A DNA stretch of 64,000 nt, from positions 434,001 through 498,000 of the forward strand of contig NZ_JAMFLI010000002.1 in NCBI RefSeq assembly GCF_023502145.1, given 5' to 3'. The translations under genes and the position numbers were made by a program. Numbering within the stretch: position 1 is the first letter of the stretch; the number at the start of each line of letters is the position of its first letter. Positions 27,662 to 36,657 of the stretch are shown one piece after another. The notes beneath the pieces were generated by a model, which saw only the letters and a list, made by a program, of their open reading frames with translations, was not told the DNA's origin and did not search any database. The DNA is from Craterilacuibacter sp. RT1T (lineage in GTDB: Bacteria > Pseudomonadota > Gammaproteobacteria > Burkholderiales > Chromobacteriaceae).

Positions 27662-28820
27662 GGTGCAGCCCTTCGGTGGCCGCAATGAAAAGTGCCCGGT
27701 AATCGGCAACGCTTAACGTGCAGGGGTTGCCGCTGTCGCTTGGGTCTGCCTTGGCCATGGTGGCGATTTCATCGGCGCGGCGACTATCCAGACCAATGGC
27801 TGCCAGTGTGTCGGGAATGGCGCAAGCAGCGCGCAGCTGCAGCACCCAGTCATAAACGGCGTCAAAACCTGTACCTGGCAATGTCAGTACCCGCGCTAGC
27901 TGATTCAGCTTGTCATGAATCGCACTGCGGTTTCGTTGCATGACATAGGGCAGGAGAATGGCGTTGGCCAGGCCATGATGAATATTGAACACCGCACCTA
28001 TGGGGTGGGCCAGGGCATGGACGGCACCGAGGCCCTTTTGAAATGCGGTGGCACCCATTATGGATGCGGCCAGCATCTGGGCGCGCGCCTCGAGGTCATG
28101 GCCATTGTCTACCGCACGTTGCAAGTAGCCATGGACTAGGCGCATGCCTTCCAGTGCAATGCCGTCGGCCATGGGGTGGTAGCCCGGCGCACAAAAGGCT
28201 TCGAAATTGTGCACGAAGGCATCGATGCCGGTGGCGGCAGTCAGGCTGGGCGGCAGGCCTATGCTCAGCTCAGGGTCGGCGATGACCTGCTGCGGCAGCA
28301 TCTTGGGGTGGAAAATGATGACCTTGCGCGCCTCGCGTTCGTTGATGATCAGTGCGGCGCGGCCGACTTCGGAGCCCGTGCCGGCCGTCGTGGGCAGGGC
28401 GATAAGCGGTGCCATGCCCGCCACGTCAACCCGTGTCCAGTTGTCTCCCACATCTTCAAAATCCCATAGCGGCCGCGTTTGTCCGGCCATCAGGGCAATG
28501 GTCTTGCCCACGTCCAGCGCGCTGCCCCCGCCGATGGCAATGACACCATCGTGCCCGCCACTTCGAAAGGCGGCGACGCCTGCCTCGACGTCGCGCCCAA
28601 GCGGGTTGGGGCGTAGCTCATGAAATAGCGCGTAGCGTATGCCGGCACTGTCCAGCTCTGCCATCAAAGCCTGCACCGGGGGAAGTGTGGCCAGCGCCGG
28701 GTCGGTGACGACCAAAGGGTGGCTGATATGGCTGCTTTTGCACAAGCCGGCCAGCGCCTTGAGCCGGCCGGCTCCAAAACAGATGGCCGTCGGGTAGTTC
28801 CAGTTTCCGGCAAGCGTCAT
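27654..28820 (-). CDS. Iron-containing alcohol dehydrogenase
   Basis: A 388-residue group III alcohol dehydrogenase with the NAD loop GGGSALDVGK, PTTAGTGSE and the metal ligands in GIDAFVH and HALAHPIGAVFNIHHG. It oxidises a primary alcohol to an aldehyde with NAD. Its place between an aldehyde dehydrogenase and a gamma-glutamyl hydrolase suggests a gamma-glutamylated amino alcohol as substrate. The gene lies 2 bases after the aldehyde dehydrogenase gene. Confidence 0.92.
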   Translation of the reverse strand: MTLAGNWNYPTAICFGAGRLKALAGLCKSSHISHPLVVTDPALATLPPVQALMAELDSAGIRYALFHELRPNPLGRDVEAGVAAFRSGGHDGVIAIGGGSALDVGKTIALMAGQTRPLWDFEDVGDNWTRVDVAGMAPLIALPTTAGTGSEVGRAALIINEREARKVIIFHPKMLPQQVIADPELSIGLPPSLTAATGIDAFVHNFEAFCAPGYHPMADGIALEGMRLVHGYLQRAVDNGHDLEARAQMLAASIMGATAFQKGLGAVHALAHPIGAVFNIHHGLANAILLPYVMQRNRSAIHDKLNQLARVLTLPGTGFDAVYDWVLQLRAACAIPDTLAAIGLDSRRADEIATMAKADPSDSGNPCTLSVADYRALFIAATEGLHHG

Positions 28821-28822
28821 GA

Positions 28823-30208
28823 TCAGTCTTTCAGGTGGAAGGATTTGATGCGCGTCAGTTGCGCGTAGGCCTGCGCCGACAATGACACGCCACGGCCGCT
28901 ATCTTTGACGCCGGTCCAGGCCAGCATCGGGTCGAGATAGTCGCAGCGGTTCATAAAGACGGTGCCGGTTTGCAACTGTTCGCCAAGCCTGATGGCGGCG
29001 TCTTCGTCACCGGTCCAGATCGATGCGGTCAGCCCGTAGCGGCTGTCGTTCATCAGTTGCAAAGCTTCGCCATCGGAAGAGACCGGCATGATGCCGACGA
29101 GGGGCCCGAAACTCTCCTCGTGCATGACACGCATGCGGTGATTGACGCGGGTTAAAACCTGTGGCGCCAGATAGGCGCTGCCGGGCGCATCGGCGGCGAA
29201 GTGCGCGGGGTCTATGTGTGCCTGTGCGCCGCTGGCGAGTGCTTCGGCAATCTGGCCGCGCACGAATGCGGCGGCCTGCGCGCGCACCATGGGCCCTAGC
29301 GTGGTCGCGCTATCCAGCGGATTGCCCAGCCGGTACTGGCGTGTGGTTTCGACAAAAGCCTCGACAAAGGGCGGATAAAGCGCGGCATCTACATAGATGC
29401 GCTCGATGCCGCAGCAGGATTGACCAGCGTTGAAAAAAGCGCCATCGACCAGATTTTCGACTGCGCGTTCAAGCTCGGCATCGGCGCGCACATAAGCCGA
29501 ATCCTTGCCACCCAATTCCAGACCGACGCCGATAAAGCGTCCGGCGGCAGCCTTTTCGATGGCGCGTCCACCTTCAACCGAACCGGTGAAGGCTACAAAA
29601 TCAATCGAGCCGTTTGCCACCAGCTTCAGTGTCGAGGCGTGATCCAGTTGCAGGCTCTGGAAGACACCTTCGGGCAGCCCCGCGCTGGCAAAAGCTTCAA
29701 CAAGCAACTCGGCAGCCAGCGGTGTCTGGCTGGAATGCTTAAGTAGCACAGTATTGCCGGCGGCAAGTGCCGGAATAATGCCGTTCAGCGCGGTGAGAAA
29801 AGGGTAGTTCCACGGTGCCAGTACCAGTACGGTGCCCAGTGGTGTGCGCCGCAAGAAGCGGCGAAAGCCGGCTTTGATGGGCAGCGTGATGTCGGCAAGC
29901 GCTTCTGCGGCCATCGATAGCATGGTGCGGGCGCGCTCCTCCAGCCCCCTGACTTCAAAGGGAGAATGGGCAATGGGGCGGCCGATCTGGCGCGTGATGG
30001 CGTCGGCGATGCGCGGTTTCATCGCGACCAGCGCGTCAACGGCCTGCTCCAGTAATAAAATGCGTGCCTCGACGGGCATGGCGGACCATGGCCCTTGTGC
30101 GCCCTGTGCCGCATCCAGCGCCTGGCTTACTTGCAGGGGGCTGTTATATTCGCGGCTGAGTAACACGCAGCCATCTATCGGGGAAATGACCTCGAAGCCG
30201 TTTTTCAT
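28823..30208 (-). CDS. NAD(P)-dependent aldehyde dehydrogenase
   Basis: A 461-residue aldehyde dehydrogenase with PWNYPF, LELGGKDSAY (general base Glu) and the catalytic cysteine in FNAGQSCCG, complete for activity. In this operon it should oxidise the gamma-glutamyl aldehyde made by the alcohol dehydrogenase. The ATG at 30208 shares one base with the ligase stop (TGATG). The frame extending to 30277 lies inside the ligase gene. Confidence 0.92.
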   Translation of the reverse strand: MKNGFEVISPIDGCVLLSREYNSPLQVSQALDAAQGAQGPWSAMPVEARILLLEQAVDALVAMKPRIADAITRQIGRPIAHSPFEVRGLEERARTMLSMAAEALADITLPIKAGFRRFLRRTPLGTVLVLAPWNYPFLTALNGIIPALAAGNTVLLKHSSQTPLAAELLVEAFASAGLPEGVFQSLQLDHASTLKLVANGSIDFVAFTGSVEGGRAIEKAAAGRFIGVGLELGGKDSAYVRADAELERAVENLVDGAFFNAGQSCCGIERIYVDAALYPPFVEAFVETTRQYRLGNPLDSATTLGPMVRAQAAAFVRGQIAEALASGAQAHIDPAHFAADAPGSAYLAPQVLTRVNHRMRVMHEESFGPLVGIMPVSSDGEALQLMNDSRYGLTASIWTGDEDAAIRLGEQLQTGTVFMNRCDYLDPMLAWTGVKDSGRGVSLSAQAYAQLTRIKSFHLKD

Positions 30209-31572
30209 CAGATCACCTCGAAGTAGCGTTGCAATTCCCAGTCGGTCACGTAGCGCTGGAATTCCCTTTCTTCCCATTCGCGGGTGGCCGCGTAATGATC
30301 GACAAAATCGTCGCCCAGCCAGTCGCGTGCCATGCTCGAGCTACGCAGGCATTGGGCTGCACCGTGCAGGGTGTATGGCAGCTTGAGATGGGGTTTGGCA
30401 TCGAATTGGTAACCGTTGGCCGCGATGGGCGCCTCAGGCATGATTTTTTCATTGATACCGGCAAAGCCGGCGGCAAGTGCGCCGGCCAGCGCAAGATAAG
30501 GGTTGGCATCGGCACCGGGCAGGCGGTATTCGATGCGCTGGCTTTTGCTGGTGCCGGGAATGGCGCGAATGGCGACGGTGCGGTTGTCTATGCCCCACAG
30601 CGCCTGGGTCGGCGCCCAGTAACCGGGCACCAGCCGGCGAAAACTGTTGATGGTGGGGGCCGCGGTGGCGGTGATGTCGCGCATATAGCGCTGCAGGCCG
30701 CCGATAAAATGCTGTTGCAGTGTGCTGATGCCGTGGTCCGTCCCCGGATCATGAAAAGCATTGCTGCCGTCGGCGTGCTGCAGCGAGATATGCATATGCC
30801 CGCCTTGGCCTGCGTGGTTCTCGTTCCACTTCGCCATGAACGACACCATGCGCCCCTGTTTCTGGGCCAAAACCTTGGCAAAGGTCTTGAATATGGCCGC
30901 GTTGTCGGCGGCATGCAGTGCGTCGCCGTAGCATAAGGCCGCTTCCAGCGCGCCCGGTCCGGTTTCTTCGTGCAAGCCTTCGATCGGCATTGCCATGCCG
31001 TCACACAAGGCAAGCAGACCACGGTAAAAATCGGTGTTTACCGAATTGCGCAGCACCGAGTAGCCGGATGCGCCGGTGCCTAGCGGCTTGGGATCGCGAT
31101 AGCGCCTGGCCTGCAGCGCAGAGTGATCCTCGTCGGTGACTAAAAACTCATACTCGAAACCGGCCTTAACCGAAAAACCCTGAGCAGCAATACGCTCCAG
31201 TACCCGGCGCAAGACACCGCGCGGACACAGACACTCCAGCCGTCCGCTGACTTCACCTTGCACCATAATCATATTGTCTTCCAGCGGCAGTTCGCGCCAG
31301 GAGGCAGGCAGCAGGCGGATCTGTACATCGCCGTAACCCTGGCCCCAGCCCGTCAGCTTTGTGTTGTCGTAAAGCTTGTCCGCCATATCCCAGCCGAACA
31401 CCACATCACAAAATCCGAAGCCGTTATCCAGCGCGGCGAGGAATTTGTCGCGCGCCATATATTTACCGACCATGGCACCGTCGATATCGAACAGGGCGAC
31501 TTTCACCTGCTTGAGGCCTCGCGCTTCAATCACGGCTTTCAGTTCGGCAATGGCGTTTTCTGTAGTCGGCAT
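30208..31572 (-). CDS. puuA: Glutamine-synthetase-like gamma-glutamyl-amine ligase (PuuA-like)
   Basis: A 454-residue GS-fold enzyme with EYEFLV, NENHAGQGGHMHISL (catalytic metal site) and the IRAIPGTSKSQRIEYR segment. It lacks the adenylylation-site context of true GlnA. GS-like proteins of this group join glutamate to putrescine, ethanolamine or isopropylamine using ATP. It is the first gene of a five-gene operon. A promoter-like pair lies at 31615-31643, and the start follows AGGTAAATGCC. The amine substrate is not decided by sequence alone. Confidence 0.88.
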   Translation of the reverse strand: MPTTENAIAELKAVIEARGLKQVKVALFDIDGAMVGKYMARDKFLAALDNGFGFCDVVFGWDMADKLYDNTKLTGWGQGYGDVQIRLLPASWRELPLEDNMIMVQGEVSGRLECLCPRGVLRRVLERIAAQGFSVKAGFEYEFLVTDEDHSALQARRYRDPKPLGTGASGYSVLRNSVNTDFYRGLLALCDGMAMPIEGLHEETGPGALEAALCYGDALHAADNAAIFKTFAKVLAQKQGRMVSFMAKWNENHAGQGGHMHISLQHADGSNAFHDPGTDHGISTLQQHFIGGLQRYMRDITATAAPTINSFRRLVPGYWAPTQALWGIDNRTVAIRAIPGTSKSQRIEYRLPGADANPYLALAGALAAGFAGINEKIMPEAPIAANGYQFDAKPHLKLPYTLHGAAQCLRSSSMARDWLGDDFVDHYAATREWEEREFQRYVTDWELQRYFEVI

Positions 31573-31614
31573 GGCATTTACCTGCGCTTGAAGAGTCGAA
31601 ACTCTGATCAGCTA

Positions 31615-31643
31615 GTCATAGCGATTGGTTTATGTCATTTCAA
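31615..31643 (-). promoter_or_regulatory. Candidate sigma-70 promoter of the gamma-glutamyl operon
   Basis: On the minus strand TTGAAA (31643-31638), 17 bases, then TATGAC (31620-31615), about 43 bases before the ligase start. A small hairpin with a TTCG loop (31592-31605) follows in the leader. No regulator gene is nearby. Confidence 0.5.
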
Positions 31644-31751
31644 GGTGCGAATGTAGTAGCGAGTGTGGCGTGACTGCTTGGCTATTACAGTACGTGTCGT
31701 GCCCGTACTGAATGTTGGGCCTAGGGAATTCAGCGCAATCAAAAAACCATT

Positions 31752-31780
31752 TTGGGTAGCATGCGTCGCCGTCTTACAAT
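31752..31780 (+). promoter_or_regulatory. Candidate sigma-70 promoter of the cold-shock/DUF1294 gene
   Basis: TTGGGT (31752-31757), a 17-base spacer and TACAAT (31775-31780) lie 30 bases before the start codon at 31811. Confidence 0.5.
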
Positions 31781-31810
31781 GGCGCGCAATACAGATCAGG
31801 ATGCAGCTAG

Positions 31811-32626
31811 ATGCGCTATCAAGGCAGGATTCACCAGTGGAAAGACGCGCAGGGTTTTGGTTTTGTGACGCCCAATGGCGGTGGCGAGCGCGCTTTTGTG
31901 CATATCAAGGCCTTCGAGGATCGCAGCCGCCGCCCAGGTGACGGCGATCTGATCGTGTACCGGGTCGAGAAAGATGCACAGGGGCGGCTTGCTGCCGTGG
32001 ACATTGTCTACCCGCAGCGCGCCGGGCAAGCAGCACTGAGCAAGGCAAACGGTTGGCCCTTGTTGCTGGCGCCGCTGTGTTTTGCCTTGCTGGGCATCTC
32101 GGTGTGGCTGGGGCGCATGCCCATGCTGGTTTTGCAGGTCTACGGCGCATTGAGCGTGCTGGCTTTTTTGCTCTACTGGAAAGACAAGGCCGCAGCGCAA
32201 GGCGGGCGCTGGCGCACCCGCGAGGGCACGCTGCACTTATGCGCGCTATTAGGCGGTTGGCCCGGCGCACTGGTGGCGCAAAAGCTGTTGCGGCACAAGA
32301 CGGTCAAGCCGGCCTTTCAGTCGGCCTTCAAGGCAACCGTCGTGCTTAATGTGCTGCTGGTGGCCGCCTGTTTAAGTCCTTGGGGCCAGCCCTATCTCGC
32401 GCAATTGTCAGGGCGTGAGGCGTCCGTTCCCGGTGTGCAAGAGGCCGCATGGCTTGCACCGGCCACCACGCCGGTAACGGTCAGCCGCTTCAGTTGCGAC
32501 GGGCGCACCCAGTGCGCGTAGATGACGTCCTGCGAGGAAGCGACCTTCTTCCTGGAAAATTGTCCGGGCGCGCAGATGGATGGCAACCACGACGGCGAAC
32601 CGTGCGAGCAGCAGTGGTGCCGCTAA
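31811..32626 (+). pseudogene. Cold-shock domain, DUF1294 and Excalibur domain protein with an in-frame TAG
   Basis: The first frame (31811-32521, 236 residues) has an N-terminal cold-shock/RNA-binding domain (1-70, GRIHQWKDAQGFGFV), then a DUF1294 membrane region with four hydrophobic segments (75-190). It ends at CDGRTQCA followed by TAG (32519-32521). The same frame continues at once with MTSCEEATFFLENCPG and DGNHDGEPCEQQWCR to 32626, the rest of an Excalibur calcium-binding domain. A CAG to TAG change explains the stop. This is either a nonsense mutation (the N-terminal part may still work) or readthrough of a UAG; I favour the mutation. Confidence 0.75.
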
Positions 32627-32629
32627 GCC

Positions 32630-33859
32630 TTATTTACTGTGTAGCGGGTGCTGCGCGCGGGCATGCTCGATAGCATGGATGCGGGCGGCGTCGACGGCAT
32701 GCGGGATGTCGCGCTTATTGGCACAACCTTGCGCCACGGCGCCTGCGTCGACGTTGCGCGCCGCGTGCAGCAAATCGGCCAGATAGCCGGCTTGCGGATA
32801 CAGGCAATGCTCGAAGCCCAGGCGGCCGCGCGCATCGGCCACGCAGGCCGACAACATCTCGTGGAAACGCTCGGGGCGGCGCAGCGCATCGCAATCGCGC
32901 AGCAGGCGCAGTATGGTGTCGGCGCGCATTTCAGGCGCGATATGTACCTTGGTGTGGTAGAGCACGGTAATGCGCGCCAGGTCGCGGCATTCGGCCGGCA
33001 CGCGCAGGCGCTCGCATAGCGCCAGTAGCGGTTTCTCGCCGCGCGTCTCGTGGCCGATATGGCGCGGCAGAATATCGGCCGGGGTCAGCGCCTTGCCCAG
33101 ATCATGGGTCAGACAGGCAAAACGTACCATCAGTGGCGCACCACTTTGCGCGGCGGTGTCGATGACGCGCATGACATGATCGCCGGTGTCGATTTCGGGG
33201 TGGTAGTCGGCGCGCTGCGGCACACCGAACAGTGCATCCACTTCGGGCAGGACGCGCGCCAGTGCCCCGCACTCGCGCAGAACCTTGAACATGCGCGAGG
33301 GTGTGTCTTCCATCAGGCCGCGCGCCACTTCCTGCCATACCCGTTCCGGCACCAGCGCATCCACTTCGCCGTTGTCCACCATCTGGCGCATCAGCGCCAG
33401 CGTCTCGGGCGCAAGGGCAAAGCCGAAGCGGGCGGCAAAACGCGCCAGCCGCAGGATGCGCACCGGATCTTCGGCAAAGGCGGGGCTGACATGGCGCAAG
33501 ATGCCGGCGGCAAGGTCTGCCTGTCCGCCATAGGGGTCGGTCAGGCGGCCGTCTTCGTCTTCGGCGATGGCGTTGATGGTCAGGTCGCGCCGTGCCAGAT
33601 CCTGCTCCAGCGTGACATCGGGGGCGGCGTGAAAGACAAAGCCGTGATAACCGGCGCCCGTTTTGCGTTCGGTGCGCGCCAGTGCGTATTCTTCGTGCGT
33701 GAGCGGGTGCAGGAATACCGGAAAGTCGCGCCCGACCGGGCGAAAGCCCTGTGCCTGCATCTGTGCGGCACTGCTGCCGACCACCACCCAGTCGCGATCC
33801 ACCACCGCGCGCCCCAATAAACGGTCGCGTACCGCGCCGCCTACGACATACAGCTTCAT
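32630..33859 (-). CDS. cca: CCA-adding enzyme (tRNA nucleotidyltransferase) with HD domain
   Basis: A 409-residue class II CCA enzyme: [12 protein letters not shown] at the N-terminus, the catalytic nucleotidyl site, [12 protein letters not shown] and an HD phosphohydrolase domain (HDLGKALTP), as in E. coli. It builds or repairs the 3' CCA of tRNAs. The ATG at 33859 overlaps the upstream gene's stop (ATGA); the frame to 33946 adds unrelated residues. It is the last gene of a run that includes slt and trk. Confidence 0.95.
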   Translation of the reverse strand: MKLYVVGGAVRDRLLGRAVVDRDWVVVGSSAAQMQAQGFRPVGRDFPVFLHPLTHEEYALARTERKTGAGYHGFVFHAAPDVTLEQDLARRDLTINAIAEDEDGRLTDPYGGQADLAAGILRHVSPAFAEDPVRILRLARFAARFGFALAPETLALMRQMVDNGEVDALVPERVWQEVARGLMEDTPSRMFKVLRECGALARVLPEVDALFGVPQRADYHPEIDTGDHVMRVIDTAAQSGAPLMVRFACLTHDLGKALTPADILPRHIGHETRGEKPLLALCERLRVPAECRDLARITVLYHTKVHIAPEMRADTILRLLRDCDALRRPERFHEMLSACVADARGRLGFEHCLYPQAGYLADLLHAARNVDAGAVAQGCANKRDIPHAVDAARIHAIEHARAQHPLHSK

Positions 33860-34788
33860 TCCCGTTCTCTCCAGCGCGCCAGGCGCGTATTGCGTTCGTC
33901 TTCGCCCAGCCAACCCGGCGCGACCGCTTCCAGCGCGCTGGGGCAAAAACCCAGCAGCTCACTCGGGAAAGGCGCCAGGCTGACATTGTCGACACGCAGC
34001 GATTTTACATTGTCGCGGCTGATCAGGGCGGGGCCGGGCAGGCATTCCATGATGCCGGCTTGCAGCATGGCCAGACCGTCCGGCAGGCCGATCACGGTGC
34101 GCGGGTGGCCGGTGAGCTCGCCTACATAGGCCACCAGTTCGCGCAAACGGTAGCGGTGCGGGCCGGTCAGCTCCAGCGTCTGGCCTATGCTGGCAGGCCG
34201 CTCCAGACAGGCGGCGACAGCGCGTGCCACATCATCGGCCCATACCGGGGCGAAACAGGTGTCGGCACCGGCCAGCGGCAGCACCGGCAACACCGACAGC
34301 AGGCGGGCAAACATATTAAGAAAGGCATCGTCGTGGGCGAACACCACCGAAGGGCGCAGGATGGTCCACGCCAGACGGCTTTGCATGATCACCCGCTCGC
34401 CGCGTGCCTTGGTTTGCTGGTAGTCCGACGGTCCGTGCGCATCCGCCCCCAGTGCGCTGATATGGATCAGGCGCTGGATGCCGGTCTGCTGCATGGCGCG
34501 GACGATTTTTTCCACCAGTTCGACATGGGCGACTTCAAACGCGCGGTGCGAGCCATGCAGGATGCCCACCATGCTGATGACCGCGTCGTGGCCGGCGATC
34601 AGCGCGTAGAGCGCCGCGCTGTCGTGTACGTCACAGGCGACAAGCGTGACGCCGGGCAGGGTGGACAGGGCCTTGATGCGTTCCGGCCGGCGGCTGGCAA
34701 TAGTCAGCTGCATGCCGCGCCGACTCAGCATTTCGGCAATATGCCGGCCAACAAATCCGCTGCCACCTATCAATACAATGCGTTGCAT
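33856..34788 (-). CDS. NAD(P)-binding epimerase-like protein (NDUFA9 family)
   Basis: A 310-residue Rossmann protein with GGSGFVGRH (8-16) and an atypical SDR active site. It resembles the complex I NDUFA9-like / YfcH-like group found next to slt and cca in several betaproteobacteria. The role is unknown; a respiratory-complex or sugar-nucleotide role is possible. It overlaps cca by 4 bases. Confidence 0.75.
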   Translation of the reverse strand: MQRIVLIGGSGFVGRHIAEMLSRRGMQLTIASRRPERIKALSTLPGVTLVACDVHDSAALYALIAGHDAVISMVGILHGSHRAFEVAHVELVEKIVRAMQQTGIQRLIHISALGADAHGPSDYQQTKARGERVIMQSRLAWTILRPSVVFAHDDAFLNMFARLLSVLPVLPLAGADTCFAPVWADDVARAVAACLERPASIGQTLELTGPHRYRLRELVAYVGELTGHPRTVIGLPDGLAMLQAGIMECLPGPALISRDNVKSLRVDNVSLAPFPSELLGFCPSALEAVAPGWLGEDERNTRLARWRERE

Positions 34789-34820
34789 AGTGCGCCCTCC
34801 CGATTGAAGAACGGCCCGGT

Positions 34821-36656
34821 TTATTTGGCCGCGATGGTGCCCATTCTCGCCTTGAGCGAGGTTTCGCCCTTGCCGAAGCTGGCGGCATAGTAGGTGGCGT
34901 TAGCCATCACTTTTTGTACATAGTCGCGCGTTTCGGTAAACGGGATGGTTTCGGTGTAAATGGTGCCGTCCAGCGGCGTACTGGCGCGCCATGCGCGCGC
35001 GCGCCCCGGGCCTGCGTTGTAGCCGGCAGTGGCCAGGACCGGGTGGCCGGTGGTGTCGAGTACATGGCGCAGATACCAGGTGCCCAGCTGGATATTGGTG
35101 TCCACATCGTTGACATCAAAGCCGGGCAGGCCGACCTTGCCGGCGACCCAGCGTGCGGTGGCCGGCATCAGCTGCATCAGGCCGGAGGCACCCACGCCCG
35201 AGCGCGCCACCACGGTAAAGCGGCTTTCCTGACGCATCAGGCCGTAAATCCATGCCGGATCTACCTCCAGTTGCTTAGCGTAGCGCTCGGTGGTGCTGCG
35301 GTAGGGGGCCAGAAAGCGCAGGCCGAAATTATGCGCGTCGCGCGTGCGCTCGGCACTATAGATGGCCATGTCGTAAAAGCCCTTGTCCTTGGCCAGTTCA
35401 GCCGCGGCAATCAGCTCGGAGTCGCTCTTGCCGCGCATCGCCCAGCGCCACTCGCGTCGTGCTTCTTCGTGAAACTCCGGACGCTTGAGCGTATCCGACA
35501 GCGCAAACAGTTCGATGGCGCGGGCAATGGCCGGCTCTTTGGCAATGGCGCGCATATCCTTGCCGCTGGCTTCAATCTGGCGTGCGGGCGCAGACAGGCT
35601 GTTGCCCAGCGCCTCGCGCGCAAGAATGCCGTAATAGCTGTGCTCCTGACTGAGTCGCACCAGGCGCGCATTGGCTTCGCTGCGCTTGCCCTGCATCAGT
35701 TCGGCTTGCGACAGCCAGTAGCGCCACGCCTGGCGTGCGGCCAGCTTGGCCGGCATCTTGCCTATCACGCTGCTTAAGGTGTTCCAGTTCTGTTCGCGTA
35801 GCGCCGCGCGTGCCCACCATTCCCATTGCTCGGGGGTGAGTTCTCCCGGGGCGGATTTGGCGTACCAGTCCAGCGCCTGCGTCATGTCCTGACGGCGTGC
35901 GGCGCGGGTCGCCAACTCTCCCCAGCCGAATCCGGCCTGCTCGCGCGTCAGCGTGGGTTCAAGGCGCACAAGATCGGCGGCGGCGCCGCTTAAATCGCTC
36001 TTGCCGCGCCGTACAATGGCGATGACGGCGGCTTCGTTGCTGCCCGGGGTGAAAAATTCGTCCGACAAGCCGGCCGATGTGGCCAGCGCGCGCGCGACGG
36101 TAACGTAATTGTTGGCCACCAGGGTGCGTACGCGGGAACGCACTTCATCCTGACTTAAGGTGCCCAGCGTCGCGCTTTCATCTAGCAGGCTGTTGCAGCC
36201 TGCGGGCAGGGTCAGTTTGTCCAGCAAGTCGGCATCGGGCGGGCTGATGCGTCCGGCTTTCAGCTCGGACAGCTGGGCGTAGCACTGGGTCTCCTGATCG
36301 CGCGCGTCTTCCGGTGCGCGTACCCGTTCGCGGCGAAAACCGTCCCAGTTGTTTTCCTTGCCCAGACGCTTGAGCCATTCATTGGCCAGGCGTTCGGTCA
36401 GCGTAGAGGGGGCTTCTTGCGCTAAAAAGGCGCGCGCCGGCGCGTCGTCGCCATTTTCCAGGCTTTTAAGCGCCAGCCAGTAGCGCGGGTACATACCAAG
36501 CGCTGTGCCAGCGCTGCTGGCAGCCAGTGTTTGCAAGCGGGCGATATCGCCGGCGCGCCAGGCGTCGCGCGCGGCGCCCAGATCATCATTGCTGTCGGCG
36601 TAGACGCTGGCGGGCAGGGCAAACAGGCTTAACAGCAGTAGGGAGATTTTTTTCAT
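34821..36656 (-). CDS. slt: Soluble lytic murein transglycosylase
   Basis: A periplasmic muramidase that cuts peptidoglycan and forms 1,6-anhydro-MurNAc. The 611 residues have a signal peptide (LLLLSLFALPASVYA), a long superhelical region and a C-terminal SLT domain with the catalytic Glu in GLMRQESRF, SGLMQLMPATARW and ATAGYNAGPGR. Length and order match Slt70. It starts 1 base after the trkH stop, which is unusual for this family. Confidence 0.93.
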   Translation of the reverse strand: MKKISLLLLSLFALPASVYADSNDDLGAARDAWRAGDIARLQTLAASSAGTALGMYPRYWLALKSLENGDDAPARAFLAQEAPSTLTERLANEWLKRLGKENNWDGFRRERVRAPEDARDQETQCYAQLSELKAGRISPPDADLLDKLTLPAGCNSLLDESATLGTLSQDEVRSRVRTLVANNYVTVARALATSAGLSDEFFTPGSNEAAVIAIVRRGKSDLSGAAADLVRLEPTLTREQAGFGWGELATRAARRQDMTQALDWYAKSAPGELTPEQWEWWARAALREQNWNTLSSVIGKMPAKLAARQAWRYWLSQAELMQGKRSEANARLVRLSQEHSYYGILAREALGNSLSAPARQIEASGKDMRAIAKEPAIARAIELFALSDTLKRPEFHEEARREWRWAMRGKSDSELIAAAELAKDKGFYDMAIYSAERTRDAHNFGLRFLAPYRSTTERYAKQLEVDPAWIYGLMRQESRFTVVARSGVGASGLMQLMPATARWVAGKVGLPGFDVNDVDTNIQLGTWYLRHVLDTTGHPVLATAGYNAGPGRARAWRASTPLDGTIYTETIPFTETRDYVQKVMANATYYAASFGKGETSLKARMGTIAAK

Positions 36657-36657
36657 A

